From Aurantimonas manganoxydans SI85-9A1 (lineage in GTDB: Bacteria; Pseudomonadota; Alphaproteobacteria; Rhizobiales; Rhizobiaceae): DNA of 64,000 nt. The notes beneath the pieces were generated by a model, which was not told the DNA's origin, searched no databases, and saw only the letters and a list, made by a program, of their open reading frames with translations. The position numbers and the translations under genes were made by a program. The DNA lies in the NCBI RefSeq assembly GCF_000153465.1, contig NZ_CH672387.1, positions 3,714,628-3,778,627 of the forward strand, read 5' to 3'. This document shows positions 18,396-28,696 of the stretch, piece after piece. Numbering within the stretch: the stretch's first letter is position 1; each line of letters starts with the position of its first letter.

Positions 18396-18490
18396 TGCCC
18401 GTCGGCAGCCGGACGAGATCCGCCGGGAGAAGCCCGGCGCGGGACTGGCCACAGCCGGGGCGCATCGCGCCGCCGGGCGCGGCCGCGCGC

Positions 18491-19420
18491 CTAGCCGAGG
18501 AAATCCGCGATGCGGGCGCGCAGATCGGCGGCGCGGGCGATCCAGCCATCCATCTGCAGGACTGCGTGGATCATGCCCGCCTCGCGATGGGCGGTGACCT
18601 GAACGCCGGCTTCGCCGAGGCGCGCGGCAAAGCCCTCGCCCTCGTCGCGCAGCGGGTCGTGCTCGCAGGTGATCATCAGCGCCAGCGGCAGGCCGGTGAG
18701 GTCCGGCGCCAGAAAGGGCGAGGCGCGCGGCGTGTGGCGCTCGGCGACATCCGGCACGAAGAGGTCGTTCTCATAGGCAAGCGACTCCTGCGTCATCACA
18801 TGGCCGCTCTCGGTGCCAAGCGACGGCCAGGGGCGGTCCGGCCGCAGATCGGTGTTGGGATAGACCAGCACCATCGCCTCGGGTAGCCGCTCGCCCGCCT
18901 CGCGCAGCGCCAGCGCCACGTCGGCGGCAAACAGCCCGCCGATGGAATCGCCGCCGATGGCGAGGCGCGCCGGATCGCAGCCGAGCGTTTCGGCGGCATC
19001 GCGCAGGGCGCGCGTGGCGGCGAGGCAATCGTCCTGGGGTGCGGGATGGGGATGTTCGGGGGCCAGCCGGTAGTCGACCGAGGCGATCGCCCAGCCGGTC
19101 GCTTCGGTCAGCTGGCGCAGCGGGACGTCGTGGCCCTCCAGCGAGCCGGCCATGGCGCCGCCGCCGTGATACCAGACCAGGAGCGGCGGCAATGCTGCGC
19201 CGTCTGGCCGGGTCAGGCGCACGCGGATCGGCCCGGCCGGGCCCGCCACCTCGATGTCGCGGGCGCTGACGCCGTCGGGCGCCTGCCCGGAATAATCGGC
19301 CATGGCGCCGGTCATGGCGCGGGCCTGGGCGAGTTTCTGGGCGGCATCGCGCGGCGCCACCTGCACGGCGGCCTTGCGGGCCAGATCGTCGAGGACGGCC
19401 TTGGCTTGCGGGTCGAGCAT
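18491..19420 (-). CDS. Alpha/beta hydrolase, hormone-sensitive-lipase family
   Basis: This 309-residue esterase/lipase has the oxyanion-hole motif HGGG (WYHGGGAMAGS), the nucleophile elbow GDSIGG with the catalytic Ser, an Asp in CEHDPLRDEG and a His near the C-terminus (GMIHAVLQM). The family hydrolyses short acyl esters, and the natural substrate cannot be told. The start is the ATG at 19420; upstream frame runs through corA and is a shadow. It begins two bases after the corA stop codon, so the pair is an operon. No signal peptide is visible, so it is cytoplasmic. Confidence 0.9.
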   Translation of the reverse strand: MLDPQAKAVLDDLARKAAVQVAPRDAAQKLAQARAMTGAMADYSGQAPDGVSARDIEVAGPAGPIRVRLTRPDGAALPPLLVWYHGGGAMAGSLEGHDVPLRQLTEATGWAIASVDYRLAPEHPHPAPQDDCLAATRALRDAAETLGCDPARLAIGGDSIGGLFAADVALALREAGERLPEAMVLVYPNTDLRPDRPWPSLGTESGHVMTQESLAYENDLFVPDVAERHTPRASPFLAPDLTGLPLALMITCEHDPLRDEGEGFAARLGEAGVQVTAHREAGMIHAVLQMDGWIARAADLRARIADFLG

Positions 19421-19422
19421 GA

Positions 19423-20520
19423 TCAGATCCAGCGCCGTTTGCGGAAATAGACCAGCAGGCCCAGCGCCAGCGCCACCATGAAGGCCAGCGCGATCGGATA
19501 GCCATAGGGGTGCTGGGTCAGCGGCATGTTCCACTCGGAGATCTCCGGGTTGAAATTCATGCCCCAGAGACCGGCGAGAAAGCCGAGCGGAATGAAGATG
19601 GTCGAGATGATGGTCAGCAAATTGATCACCTCGCTGGTCTTGGCCGCCGACAGGGTCATGTGCAGGTCGATCAGCCCCGAGGCGGTGTCGCGATAGGTCT
19701 CGTTGGTGTCGATCAGCTGGTCGGCATGGTCCTGCACGTCGGTGAAATAGACCCGCGTCTCGGCCCTCAGCCACGGCCGGTCGAGCCGCAGGATGACGCC
19801 CAGCGCGTCGCGGGTCGGCCGCAGCCAGCGTTTCAGGCCCAGGAGCTCGCGGCGCAGGCCGTGCAGATCGTGCACCTGGTCGCCGTCGACACCGGCCAGG
19901 ATGTCGTCCTCCAGCTGCTCGATCCGCGCGATCTGTGCGTCCACCACCGGGAAATAGGCGTCGATCACCGCGTCGATCAGGGCATAGGCAAGATAGTCGG
20001 CATGGCCGGCCAGGAGCCGCGGCGCGCCTTTGGCGATGCGCTGGCGCACCGGCTCGAAACTGTCGCCGCGGCGCTCCTGGAAGGTCAGGACGAAGCCCTC
20101 GCCGAAGAACAGCGACAGCTGTTCGCTGCCGCCCTCGCGGTCGAGCATCCGCATGACGACGAAGGCGTGATCCGCCTGCACCTCGCATTTCGGCCGCTGG
20201 GCGGTGTCGAGGACGTCTTCGAGGGCCAGCGGATGCAGGCCGAAGGCCGCGCCGATGGCGCGGATCGCCTCGATGTCGGCAAGGCCCGAACAGTCGATCC
20301 AGACGAGCGGCCACGCCTCGCGCAGCGCCAGGGCGGCCGCGACGGTCACACCGGTCTGGCGCAGGCTCTCGCCGCCGCCGACGGCGACGACGCTGATGAC
20401 GGTGGGGGCAGCCTGCGGGTCGGCCTCCAGGGTTCCGGGCGGCGCCCCGACGGCCAGACGCCGCGCCTTCTCCTTGCGCCGTGCCCGCCGCTTCTTTCCG
20501 GGTATGCTCGCCAGTCTCAT
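19423..20520 (-). CDS. corA: CorA-family divalent cation transporter
   Basis: The 365-residue protein has a long cytoplasmic N-terminal domain (HPLALEDVLDTAQRPKCEVQADHAFVVMRM, typical of CorA) and two C-terminal membrane helices. The first ends in the selectivity signature GMN (LAGLWGMNF) and the second (YPIALAFMVALALGLLVYF) is followed by a basic KRRW end. CorA pentamers transport Mg2+, Co2+ or Zn2+. The N-terminus starts with a very basic stretch (KKRRARRKEKARR). The 3' end is coupled to the hydrolase gene. The exact ion cannot be told from sequence. Confidence 0.9.
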   Translation of the reverse strand: MRLASIPGKKRRARRKEKARRLAVGAPPGTLEADPQAAPTVISVVAVGGGESLRQTGVTVAAALALREAWPLVWIDCSGLADIEAIRAIGAAFGLHPLALEDVLDTAQRPKCEVQADHAFVVMRMLDREGGSEQLSLFFGEGFVLTFQERRGDSFEPVRQRIAKGAPRLLAGHADYLAYALIDAVIDAYFPVVDAQIARIEQLEDDILAGVDGDQVHDLHGLRRELLGLKRWLRPTRDALGVILRLDRPWLRAETRVYFTDVQDHADQLIDTNETYRDTASGLIDLHMTLSAAKTSEVINLLTIISTIFIPLGFLAGLWGMNFNPEISEWNMPLTQHPYGYPIALAFMVALALGLLVYFRKRRWI

Positions 20521-20628
20521 CGCGTCCCTGCTGCCCTGCTGCCGACAGGACGTTTATCCGGACGGCTCATGGCAGCGAGATAAGGCGCGCCGCCGGGATC
20601 GACAGGCGGGCAGACGCTCAGCGGTGGT

Positions 20629-21615
20629 TCAGCCCTTGCCGCCGAACACGCGCTTGGGGCGGAAGGAGCCCTCTTCGACCGAGCCCAGCGCGATCAGCCG
20701 GCCATGGCCGGTGGCATAGGCCTCGTCGCAGAAGGCCGGTGCGTCGCGCCCGCGCAGCAGCACCGGATTGCCGGAGAGGACGCGGCTCGCCTGCTCGTCG
20801 CTGAGCATCACCTCGTAGAGATCCGACAGGGCCGATTCCGGGCTGACGAGATATTCGTCCAGCGGCTCGAAATCGACGACACGCGGCCGAGCGCCCGATT
20901 CGATCGCCTCGGCGTCGAGCTCTTCCATGCCCTCTTCGGCCGCTGCTTCCAGCTCGCTCAGCGGCACCAGATCGTCTTCGCCGAAGGCGCCGACGGAGAC
21001 CCGGCGGAGCTCCGCCACATGGCCGTAGCAGCCGAGATCGCGGCCGAGGTCGCGGGCGATGGCGCGCACATAGGTGCCCTTGCCGCATTCGGCCTCGAAG
21101 ACGGTCGTCTCGGCGTCGGGCATCTCGACGATGTCGAGGCGATGAACGGAGACCGTGCGCGCCGCGATCTCCACGGTCTCGCCCTCGCGCGCCAGGTCAT
21201 AGGCCCGCTCGCCGGCGATCTTGATGGCGGAGAAGTTCGGCGGCACCTGGCTGATCTCGCCGGTATAGTCGGCCAGCAGGTCCTCGATGTCGGCCCGCGA
21301 CGGGCGTGCATCGGAGGAATTGACCACCGGCCCCTCGGTGTCGTCGGTCGTCGTCTCGGCGCCCCAGCGGACGCTGAAGCGGTAGACCTTGCGGCCATCC
21401 ATGACGAAGGGAACAGTCTTGGTCGCGTCGCCCAGCGCGATCGGCAGCATGCCGGAGGCGAGCGGATCCAGCGTGCCGGCATGGCCGGCCTTCTGGGCGA
21501 AGAACATCCATTTCATCTTCGACACGGCCTCGGTCGAGCCCATGCCCTTGGGCTTGTCGAAGATGATCCAGCCATTGATCGGCCGGCCCTTGGGCTTCTT
21601 GCCACGGCGTGCCAT
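20629..21615 (-). CDS. truB: tRNA pseudouridine-55 synthase TruB
   Basis: TruB makes pseudouridine 55 in the T-loop of tRNAs. The 328-residue protein has the catalytic Asp50 in [19 protein letters not shown], the KPKGMGS motif near the N-terminus, and the RNA-binding YRF and [12 protein letters not shown] segments. It is a little longer than the usual 300-315 residues because of an acidic insert around [20 protein letters not shown]. Its ATG overlaps the rbfA stop by one base (TGATG). In relatives rpsO and pnp follow immediately; here corA, a hydrolase and an island intervene. Confidence 0.96.
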   Translation of the reverse strand: MARRGKKPKGRPINGWIIFDKPKGMGSTEAVSKMKWMFFAQKAGHAGTLDPLASGMLPIALGDATKTVPFVMDGRKVYRFSVRWGAETTTDDTEGPVVNSSDARPSRADIEDLLADYTGEISQVPPNFSAIKIAGERAYDLAREGETVEIAARTVSVHRLDIVEMPDAETTVFEAECGKGTYVRAIARDLGRDLGCYGHVAELRRVSVGAFGEDDLVPLSELEAAAEEGMEELDAEAIESGARPRVVDFEPLDEYLVSPESALSDLYEVMLSDEQASRVLSGNPVLLRGRDAPAFCDEAYATGHGRLIALGSVEEGSFRPKRVFGGKG

Positions 21616-22028
21616 CAGCCGTTGTCCTTGTCGTCGTCCTCGTCATCGAGGTCGCGGGCGACCTCCGGCGATTTGAGGAGCGCGTCGATACGCGCGAAAT
21701 TGTCGAAGGAGGTGTCGGTGCGAAACCGCACCTCCGGCATGTATTTCATCTGCCGCAACGCTGGTGTCAGCCGACCGCGGATGAAGCGGGCATTGCGGTT
21801 GAGCGCATCGACGAACGGCTTGGTCTCGGTCTGGCCGAGGATCGTCACATAGGCCGTCGCGAGCTTCAGATCCGACGACATGCGTACCTCGGTCACCAAG
21901 ACGAGCGCCTTCTCCAGCATCGGATCGTTGATCTCGCCGCGCTGCATCACCTCGGTGAGGGCGTGCCTGACCTTCTCGCCGACGCTCAACTGGCGCTGCG
22001 AGGGTCCGGAGGATGAGGTTCGGGCCAT
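21615..22028 (-). CDS. rbfA: 30S ribosome-binding factor RbfA
   Basis: RbfA helps late 16S rRNA maturation and cold adaptation of the 30S subunit. The 137-residue protein contains the KH-type fold signatures [35 protein letters not shown] and [21 protein letters not shown], with an acidic C-terminal tail [12 protein letters not shown]. It lies between infB and truB in the classic nusA-infB-rbfA-truB order, coupled to truB by a one-base overlap and separated from infB by a hairpin-bearing 132-base gap. Confidence 0.95.
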   Translation of the reverse strand: MARTSSSGPSQRQLSVGEKVRHALTEVMQRGEINDPMLEKALVLVTEVRMSSDLKLATAYVTILGQTETKPFVDALNRNARFIRGRLTPALRQMKYMPEVRFRTDTSFDNFARIDALLKSPEVARDLDDEDDDKDNG

Positions 22029-22099
22029 ATCCGAATCGTCCCGTCATATCGGTGGATGGGCTAAGGGTGCTCGCCGTTTCCGGCCAGCGTGACGCGCAA

Positions 22100-22141
22100 G
22101 GCTCGGCGGGCGAGGATCGCTCCCCGCCCGCCGATTGAGCC
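22100..22141 (-). terminator. Strong hairpin between infB and rbfA
   Basis: CGGCGGGCG at 22104-22112 pairs exactly with CGCCCGCCG at 22125-22133, and the outer GGCT/AGCC (22100-22103 and 22138-22141) can extend the stem past a four-base bulge. It follows the infB stop by about 20 bases. There is no U-run, so partial termination, RNA processing or transcript stabilisation are all possible. Confidence 0.5.
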
Positions 22142-22160
22142 CTGTTGTTTCCGCGTCGCT

Positions 22161-25100
22161 CTAGAGCGTGCGGGCCACGTGCTCGACGCGGAAGCACTCG
22201 ATGACGTCGCCCTGGCGAATGTCCTCGTAGCGCTCGAAGGCCATGCCGCACTCCTGGCCGCTGATGACCTTCGGCACTTCGTCCTTGAAGCGCTTGAGCG
22301 TCTTGAGCGTGCCTTCGTGGATGACGACGTTGTCGCGGATAAGGCGCACGCCGGCACCGCGCTCGACTTCGCCCTCGGTGACGAGACAACCCGCGACCTT
22401 GCCGATCTTGGTGATGTTGAACACCTCCCGGATCTCGGCATTGCCAAGGAAGGTCTCGCGGCGCTCCGGCGACAGCAGGCCGGACATCGCATCCTTCACG
22501 TCATCCACAAGGTCGTAGATGATGTTGTAGTAGCGGATCTCGATCCCGTCGCGGGCCGAGGCGTCGCGGGCCTGCTTGTTGGCGCGGACATTGAAGCCGA
22601 TGATCGCGGCATTGGAGGCGGCGGCGAGCGCCACGTCCGACTCGGTGATCGCACCGGCGCCCGAATGGACGATCCGGGCACGAACCTCGTCGGTGCCCAG
22701 TGCGTCGAGCGCACCGACAATGGCTTCGATCGAGCCCTGCACGTCGCCCTTGATCAGCAGCGGGAACTCCTTGAGCCCCGTATCCTGCAGCTGCGACATC
22801 ATCTGCTCGAGCGAACCGCGCTGGCCGGCATTCTTGGCGACCTGCTTCTCGCGGGCCACGCGCTGGCGGTAGTCGGCGATCTCGCGGGCCTTGCCCTCGT
22901 TCTCGACGACGGCCATGCGGTCGCCGGCAAGCGGCGTCCCTTGCATGCCCAGCACCTCGACAGGTGTCGACGGCGCGGCTTCCTTGATCTGCTCGCCCTT
23001 GTCGTTGATCAGGGCGCGCACGCGGCCCCATTCGTCGCCGGCGACGACAATGTCGCCGATTTTGAGCGTGCCGGTCTGGACGAGAACGGTCGCCACCGGA
23101 CCGCGGCCCTTGTCGAGCTGCGCCTCGATGACGGAGCCCTCGGCGGTGCGCTCCGGGTCGGCCTTCAGGTCGAGCAGTTCGGCCTGCAGGAGGATCGCCT
23201 CGAGCAGCTTGTCGAGGTTGAGGCCCTTGGTGGCCGAGACCTCGACGTCGAGGACCTCACCGCCCATGGATTCCACGAAGACCTCGTGCTGCAGGAGGCC
23301 CGTGCGGACCTTCGACGCATCGGCGCCCGGCTTGTCGATCTTGTTGATCGCCACGATGATCGGGACACCCGCCGACTTGGCGTGATTGATGGATTCGATC
23401 GTCTGCGGCATGACGCTGTCGTCGGCCGCCACCACCAGAACGGCAATGTCGGTCGCTTCGGCGCCACGGGCGCGCATCGCGGTAAAGGCGGCGTGGCCCG
23501 GCGTGTCGATGAAGGTGATCTTCTGACCATCCTGCTCGACCTGGTAGGCGCCGATATGCTGGGTGATGCCGCCGGACTCGCCGGACACCACGGAGGTCTT
23601 GCGGATCGCGTCGAGCAGCGAGGTCTTGCCGTGGTCGACATGGCCCATGATGGTCACGACCGGAGGGCGCGACTGCAGCTTCTCGACATTGTCCTCGACG
23701 TTGAAGATGCCTTCCTCCACGTCGGATTCCGCCACACGGCGAACCGTGTGTCCGAATTCCGACGCGATGAGCTCGGCCAGATCCGCTTCGATGATGTCGC
23801 CCGGCTTCATCATCTGTCCCTGCTGCATGAGGAACTTGATGACGTCGACGGAACGCTCCGACATGCGGTTGGCGAGTTCCTGGATGCTGATCGTCTCTGG
23901 AATGGTCACTTCGCGTGCAATTTTCTCCCGCGGCGTATTCTGCTGCGAGCGTTTGAACTTCTCCTGGCGGCGCCGGATCGACGACAGGGACCGGCCCCGT
24001 GCGCCATCATCGGCGGTCAGCGCCTTGTCGAGCGTCAACTTGCCGCGACGGCGGCCTGCATCACGATCCGGACGGGCCGGCTTCGGCGCCTCGGCACCCT
24101 TGACCGGACGACGGACACCCGGGCGGGCCCGCGCATCGTCTTCCTCGCCGGGGCGGCGACGGGCATCGCCGCGACCGCGTGCAGCGGCAGCTTCCGCCGC
24201 CTCTGCGTCAGCCGGGCTCGGTGCCGGCGCGTTGGCGTCGACCTTGCCCTGCGGAGCGCGACGTTCGGCATCGGCCTCGGCCTTGCGGCGTGCCTCGGCC
24301 TCCAGCTCGAGCCGGACATTCTCCTCGGCCTGACGGCGCTCGGATTCCTCACGCTCGCGCTGACGGCGCTCGTCTTCGGCAATGCGGCGGGCTTCCTGCT
24401 CCTGGAACAGGCGACGGTCTTCGGCCTCGCGCTGCTTGGCGAGTTCGAGCGCACGGCGACGGGCATCCATCTCACGCGACGACAGATCGCTGAGAACGGC
24501 GCCGCGGGGCTGGCGACCCGTGGCCGGTGCCGCGGGACGACGCTCGTCGCGACCGCCCGGGCGTCCGCCACCCTGCGCCGGACGACCACCAGCACCAGCC
24601 TGGCCGGGACGGCCCTGCGGTGCGGCGCCCGTACGGCCAGCAGCCGGACGTGCCGTTGCCGTCGGTGCGGCAGGCGCGCTGGCGACCGGCGCGGCCGGCT
24701 TGGCGGCAGCCGGCTTCTCGGCAGCGGGTGCCGCAGCCTCGGCTTTCGGCGTATCCGGCTTGGCCGCAGTGGCCTCCGGTGCCGGTGCTTCCGCGGCCGG
24801 CGTCGCGGGCGCAGCCGGAGCGGCCGCTTCGGCCTTCGCCGCGACCGGAGCTTCCGGCTCGCTCGGTGCTGGTGCCTTGGCAGCCGGCTCCTCGCCGGGC
24901 TTGGGACCGAGCTGAATCTGCTGCGGGCGACCGCCAGCCTGGGGCGGGGTCGGCGGCGGCGTTGTTGGTGCGACGCGCGGCGACGTCGCGGCCGCCGGCG
25001 TTTCGGCCGGCTTGGCGGGTGCAGCCGGCTGCGGCGCACGCGGCTTCAGGCCGGCGGCGACCGCAGGCGATGCCTCGCGCTCCTCCGGCTTGGCGATGCG

Positions 25101-25253
25101 CCGCTTCTTGGTCTCGACAACGACGTTGTTGGTGCGCCCATGCGAGAAACTCTGGCGCACCGTCGACTGCTCGACGCCGCTCCGCTTCAGGGTCAGGGTC
25201 TTCTTCGTGCTGACGCTCAGCGTCTTGTCGTCGCCGGACTTGGTATCGCTCAT
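22161..25253 (-). CDS. infB: Translation initiation factor IF-2
   Basis: IF-2 delivers fMet-tRNA to the 30S subunit and drives subunit joining. The 1030-residue protein starts with an N-terminal Lys/Ser region, a long Ala/Pro/Lys/Glu-rich low-complexity linker (about 50-430), then the conserved IF2N domain ([25 protein letters not shown]) and the G domain with [17 protein letters not shown] and NKIDKP. Domains II-IV follow. The long linker explains the excess over E. coli (890). Its start is directly after the stop of the YlxR/L7Ae gene (TAGATG). Confidence 0.97.
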   Translation of the reverse strand: MSDTKSGDDKTLSVSTKKTLTLKRSGVEQSTVRQSFSHGRTNNVVVETKKRRIAKPEEREASPAVAAGLKPRAPQPAAPAKPAETPAAATSPRVAPTTPPPTPPQAGGRPQQIQLGPKPGEEPAAKAPAPSEPEAPVAAKAEAAAPAAPATPAAEAPAPEATAAKPDTPKAEAAAPAAEKPAAAKPAAPVASAPAAPTATARPAAGRTGAAPQGRPGQAGAGGRPAQGGGRPGGRDERRPAAPATGRQPRGAVLSDLSSREMDARRRALELAKQREAEDRRLFQEQEARRIAEDERRQREREESERRQAEENVRLELEAEARRKAEADAERRAPQGKVDANAPAPSPADAEAAEAAAARGRGDARRRPGEEDDARARPGVRRPVKGAEAPKPARPDRDAGRRRGKLTLDKALTADDGARGRSLSSIRRRQEKFKRSQQNTPREKIAREVTIPETISIQELANRMSERSVDVIKFLMQQGQMMKPGDIIEADLAELIASEFGHTVRRVAESDVEEGIFNVEDNVEKLQSRPPVVTIMGHVDHGKTSLLDAIRKTSVVSGESGGITQHIGAYQVEQDGQKITFIDTPGHAAFTAMRARGAEATDIAVLVVAADDSVMPQTIESINHAKSAGVPIIVAINKIDKPGADASKVRTGLLQHEVFVESMGGEVLDVEVSATKGLNLDKLLEAILLQAELLDLKADPERTAEGSVIEAQLDKGRGPVATVLVQTGTLKIGDIVVAGDEWGRVRALINDKGEQIKEAAPSTPVEVLGMQGTPLAGDRMAVVENEGKAREIADYRQRVAREKQVAKNAGQRGSLEQMMSQLQDTGLKEFPLLIKGDVQGSIEAIVGALDALGTDEVRARIVHSGAGAITESDVALAAASNAAIIGFNVRANKQARDASARDGIEIRYYNIIYDLVDDVKDAMSGLLSPERRETFLGNAEIREVFNITKIGKVAGCLVTEGEVERGAGVRLIRDNVVIHEGTLKTLKRFKDEVPKVISGQECGMAFERYEDIRQGDVIECFRVEHVARTL

Positions 25254-26015
25254 CTACGCTTCCGCTTCCTGCGCGGGATCGAGCCCGCGCCCTTCATCTT
25301 GCCCGGAGCGTCGCTGTAAAGGCGCTCCCATGTCGTTCCCAGTATCGGTCACGTGGCCGGCGGACCCTGCGGGCGCGCCTGAAACCGATCCGGAGCCTTC
25401 GCCCCGATATGTCGCGAGTGCTCGAAGGCACGTCGCCGCAGCCGAGCCCGCGCCACCGGCAAGGATCGCTGCATGTATCACATTCCCCTGGCCAAAGGCC
25501 AAACCCAATTCGTCCGCATCGAGCAGACGCAGGGATGAAATCTCAGTTCCGCCGGTCGCCGCGACCGCGCGTCGGGCGGCGTCCAGCTTGCGTATTCCGT
25601 CCGGTGCCGCATCGCGGGCATGGATCACCATGAGCGCGCGTCCCGACCGGATGGCCGTGTCCACCTTGGTCGCGCCGGTTACCAGCTGTCCAGCCTTGCG
25701 AGCCAGCCCGAGGGCGCCGAGTGCGGATTTGGCCAGGAGCCCATCCACCTGATCGCCGAGATCGGCCGGTCCGGTGACCTGCGCCCGGAACGCCCGGGCG
25801 AAGAGCTTGCGGCGAACCGCCTCGTCAACCAGCGTCCGGTCGAGAGAGACATGGGCTCCCCGACCAGGAAGTCGACGCCGCAGATCCGGCACGACGGCCC
25901 CGTCGGGGCCACGCACGAAGCGGATGAGATCGGCAGGTTCGCACGTCCGACGTGAAACGATGCACGTACGATCGTTCAATTCAACCTCCGCTTCGTCGCC
26001 CGCGTCCTCCGTCAT
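25254..26015 (-). CDS. YlxR/L7Ae-type RNA-binding protein
   Basis: The 253-residue protein combines an N-terminal YlxR (DUF448) domain, seen in RTCIVSRRTCEPADLIRFVRG and PGRGAHVS, with an L7Ae/L30e-type domain seen in ALGALGLARKAGQLVTGATKV and IHARDAA. The single YlxR protein of Firmicutes binds the RNase P RNA, while the alphaproteobacterial fusion is less studied. A glycine-serine-rich tail ends the protein. It sits between nusA (25 bases away) and infB (adjacent) in the standard operon, implying a role in RNA metabolism tied to transcription-translation. Confidence 0.9.
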   Translation of the reverse strand: MTEDAGDEAEVELNDRTCIVSRRTCEPADLIRFVRGPDGAVVPDLRRRLPGRGAHVSLDRTLVDEAVRRKLFARAFRAQVTGPADLGDQVDGLLAKSALGALGLARKAGQLVTGATKVDTAIRSGRALMVIHARDAAPDGIRKLDAARRAVAATGGTEISSLRLLDADELGLAFGQGNVIHAAILAGGAGSAAATCLRALATYRGEGSGSVSGAPAGSAGHVTDTGNDMGAPLQRRSGQDEGRGLDPAQEAEA

Positions 26016-26040
26016 GCCGATTCCCGGCCCGTCCTTCGAC

Positions 26041-27654
26041 TCAGACCGCCTGGCCTTCCTCGGCCTCCTCGGTCATCTCCTCTTCTTCTTCCGGTCCGGC
26101 AAGATCGGCTTCGGTGATCCAGCCGGCGATCAGACGCGCCTGCAACACCATCTGGTCGGCGTCGGCCCGCGACACATCGAAGGCGGACAGTGCCCCCGGG
26201 AAACGCGTCGTCTCGCCGTCCTTGCGCTCGGTCCAGCCGATCAGATCGTCGGCGGCGCAGCCGGCGAAGTCTTCCATCGTCTTCACGCCGTCTTCGCCCA
26301 GCGCCACCAGCATCGGCGTGGTCACGCCGTTGATCTGGCGCAGATCGTCGCTGACACCCAACTCGACGCGCTTGGCATCGAACTCCGCCTCGCGGCGCTC
26401 CAGGAACTCACGCGCGCGCTCCTGGATCTCGGAAGCCGTCTCGTCATCGAAGCCTTCGATCGCGGCGACCTCGTCCTGGTCGACATAGGCGATTTCCTCG
26501 ACGGTCGCGAAGCCTTCCGACGCCAGCACCTGACCGACCATCTCGTCGACGTTCAGGGCGTTCATGAAGGTCTCCGAACGCTCGGCGAATTCCTTCTGGC
26601 GCCGCTCGGATTCTTCCTGCTCGGTCAGGATGTCGATGTCCCAGCCGGTGAGCTGCGAAGCCAGCCGGACATTCTGTCCACGACGACCGATCGCCAACGA
26701 CAATTGGTCATCGGGCACCACGACTTCAATACGCTCGGCGTCCTCGTCGAGCACCACCTTGGCGACTTCCGCCGGCTGCAGCGCGTTGACGAGGAAGGAT
26801 GCGGCGTCCGGCGACCAGGGGATGATGTCGATCTTTTCGCCCTGCAACTCGCCGACCACGGCCTGCACGCGCGAGCCGCGCATGCCGACGCAGGCGCCGA
26901 CCGGATCGACGGAGGAATCGCTCGAGGTCACCGCGATCTTGGCACGCGAACCCGGATCACGGGCGACGGCCTTGATGGTGATGATGCCGTCGTAGATCTC
27001 CGGCACTTCCATGGTGAAGAGCTTCGCCATGAACTGCGGATGGGTGCGCGACAGGAAGATCTGCGGACCACGCTGCTCGCGGCGCACGTCGTAGACGAAG
27101 GCGCGGACGCGGTCGCCATAGCGGAACAGCTCCCGCGGAATCTGCTCGTCGCGGCGGATGATGCCCTCGCCGCGGCCGAGATCGACGATGACGTTGCCGT
27201 ATTCAACCCGCTTGACGGTGCCGTTGACGATCTCGCCGACGCGGTCCTTGTATTCGTCATACTGGCGGTCGCGCTCGGCGTCGCGCACCTTCTGGACGAT
27301 GACCTGCTTGGCGGACTGGGCGGCGATGCGACCGAAATCCATCGGCGGCAGCTGCTCGGCGATGAAGTCGCCCGGCTCGGCGTCGGGGTTCTTGTCCCGG
27401 GCGAGATCGAGATAGATCTGGGTGTTCGGATCCTCGACTTCGTCGACGACCTCGAGCAGCCGCTGCAGCTTCATCTCACCGGTCTTCTGGTTGATGTCGA
27501 CGCGGATGTTGGTTTCCTGGCCGTAGCGCGAACGTGCCGCCTTCTGGATGGCGTCGGCCATCGCCCCGATGACGATCTCACGATCGATCGACTTTTCCCG
27601 CGCGACAGCGTCCGCAATCTGCAGAAGCTCCAGCCGGTTCGCACTGACTGCCAT
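26041..27654 (-). CDS. nusA: Transcription termination/antitermination factor NusA
   Basis: NusA binds RNA polymerase and nascent RNA and modulates pausing, termination and antitermination. The 537-residue protein has the N-terminal polymerase-binding domain, an S1 domain (VGEIVNGTVKRVEYGNVIVDLG), two KH domains (including VGACVGMRGSRVQAVVGEL and SLAIGRRGQNVRLASQL) and C-terminal helix-hairpin-helix repeats with an acidic tail ending in EEEEEMTEEAEEG-like residues. It follows rimP by 188 bases and leads into ylxR and infB. Confidence 0.97.
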   Translation of the reverse strand: MAVSANRLELLQIADAVAREKSIDREIVIGAMADAIQKAARSRYGQETNIRVDINQKTGEMKLQRLLEVVDEVEDPNTQIYLDLARDKNPDAEPGDFIAEQLPPMDFGRIAAQSAKQVIVQKVRDAERDRQYDEYKDRVGEIVNGTVKRVEYGNVIVDLGRGEGIIRRDEQIPRELFRYGDRVRAFVYDVRREQRGPQIFLSRTHPQFMAKLFTMEVPEIYDGIITIKAVARDPGSRAKIAVTSSDSSVDPVGACVGMRGSRVQAVVGELQGEKIDIIPWSPDAASFLVNALQPAEVAKVVLDEDAERIEVVVPDDQLSLAIGRRGQNVRLASQLTGWDIDILTEQEESERRQKEFAERSETFMNALNVDEMVGQVLASEGFATVEEIAYVDQDEVAAIEGFDDETASEIQERAREFLERREAEFDAKRVELGVSDDLRQINGVTTPMLVALGEDGVKTMEDFAGCAADDLIGWTERKDGETTRFPGALSAFDVSRADADQMVLQARLIAGWITEADLAGPEEEEEMTEEAEEGQAV

Positions 27655-27842
27655 TGTCTCTTCTCCTGACTTCGAACCGTCCGCCGCTCAGCCGCAGCCG
27701 GTCCCATCATCGCTTCCGGCCGTCCACCCTTGAGGTGGCTTGTGGCGCCTGGCGTCCGGTCGGGCTACCGACCGGGTCACGCCGCAGCGCCCGGCTTATC
27801 GTTCGTCATAAAGCGGCGGGCGTTGGCGCCCGATGCGCCATT

Positions 27843-28451
27843 CTAGTGCTCGAAGGCTCCCGCCTCGTCGTCGTCGCCGGCATCCGGATCGACGTCGCCG
27901 CGCGCCTTGCGGGCGGCCTTGTCGGCCTTCAGGGCCGCGGCGATCAGATCGTCGGTCAGGATCAGCCGTGCCTCGCCGATGGCATCGAAGGGAATCTCGA
28001 CCGCGCCCGGCTCGCCTTCGGCGGGCTGGTCGCGTTCGACGGTGATCGCCTCGTCGCCGACGGCCACGATCTTGCCGCGATAACGCTTGCGCTCGTTGAT
28101 CAGCCGGTTGGTCTCGAGCTTCATCAGGAAACCGGCCCAGGTCTCGAAGTCGCCCTTGCGCACGAGGGGACGGTCGATGCCCGGCGAGGACACTTCCAGA
28201 TGATACGCCTTGTCGATCGGATCGTCGACATCGAGAACCGGAGAGACCGCGCGCGACACCGCTTCGCAATCCTCGACGGTCATCGTGCCGTCCGGCCGCT
28301 CCGCCATGATCTGCAGCGTCATGCCGTTGAGGCCCGAGGTGCGCACGCGCACCAGACGATAGCCGATCTGCTCGATCGCCGGCTCGACGATCTCAGCGAC
28401 GCGGCCTTCCAGGCCCTGTTCCTTCACGATGCGGTCTGTAGCGGTCGTCAC
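27843..28451 (-). CDS. rimP: Ribosome maturation factor RimP
   Basis: RimP assists 30S assembly around S12. The 202-residue protein has the family blocks [44 protein letters not shown] and [21 protein letters not shown] start at a GTG at 28451, preceded by GGAG five bases away; the longer frame upstream runs through the trmB terminator and has no homology. The acidic Asp-rich C-terminal tail is common in alphaproteobacteria. It is the first gene of the rimP-nusA-ylxR-infB-rbfA-truB cluster. Confidence 0.93.
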   Translation of the reverse strand: MTTATDRIVKEQGLEGRVAEIVEPAIEQIGYRLVRVRTSGLNGMTLQIMAERPDGTMTVEDCEAVSRAVSPVLDVDDPIDKAYHLEVSSPGIDRPLVRKGDFETWAGFLMKLETNRLINERKRYRGKIVAVGDEAITVERDQPAEGEPGAVEIPFDAIGEARLILTDDLIAAALKADKAARKARGDVDPDAGDDDEAGAFEH

Positions 28452-28565
28452 GGTACTCCGAGAGAAGTGTTGCGGGCCGGCGTCCGACCCGGCCCAATTG
28501 ATCGATCCGCGATGTGGATCGGCGCCTTGACGCGTGATCACTGGAGATACCGTACCCCCGGTAAC

Positions 28566-28597
28566 AAAAAAGAGCGGGACCGGCAGGACCCACTCTC
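28566..28597 (-). terminator. Intrinsic terminator downstream of trmB
   Basis: On the minus strand GAGTGGG pairs with CCCGCTC (one G-T pair) around a short inner stem and loop, followed immediately by six T residues. It lies about 100 bases after trmB and before the rimP start, so it separates the metK-trmB and rimP-nusA transcripts. Confidence 0.8.
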
Positions 28598-28696
28598 TCG
28601 ACCACATCGCAGAGAATTTGAGAGGGGTATACGCCGTTTTGCCCGATCCTTCAAGCATCTTCACGCCGGCCCCGGCCGCACCCCACCAAAGCCGCC

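Larger units (their letters stand above)
17752..18490. other. Long gene-free region at the right edge of the island
   Basis: No credible gene is visible in these 739 bases. The first 250 bases are clearly more AT-rich than the chromosome and contain a TGCGTCA-A-TGACGCA dyad before the synthase-like gene. The rest is GC-rich and packed with inverted repeats, including a perfect 18-bp arm pair at 18335-18395 and a smaller hairpin at 18455-18476 just past the hydrolase stop. Short frames here have no recognisable protein features. Confidence 0.55.

Noticed and set aside
19421-20314. N-terminal extension of the hydrolase frame through corA
   Set aside because: The extension overlaps the whole corA gene out of frame and has no homology; the hydrolase starts at the ATG at 19420.
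22089-25319. Very long open frame (1076 codons) on the plus strand opposite infB
   Set aside because: It is the antisense of infB, created by high GC and the Ala/Pro-rich linker; its protein is low-complexity and matches no family, while infB is certain.
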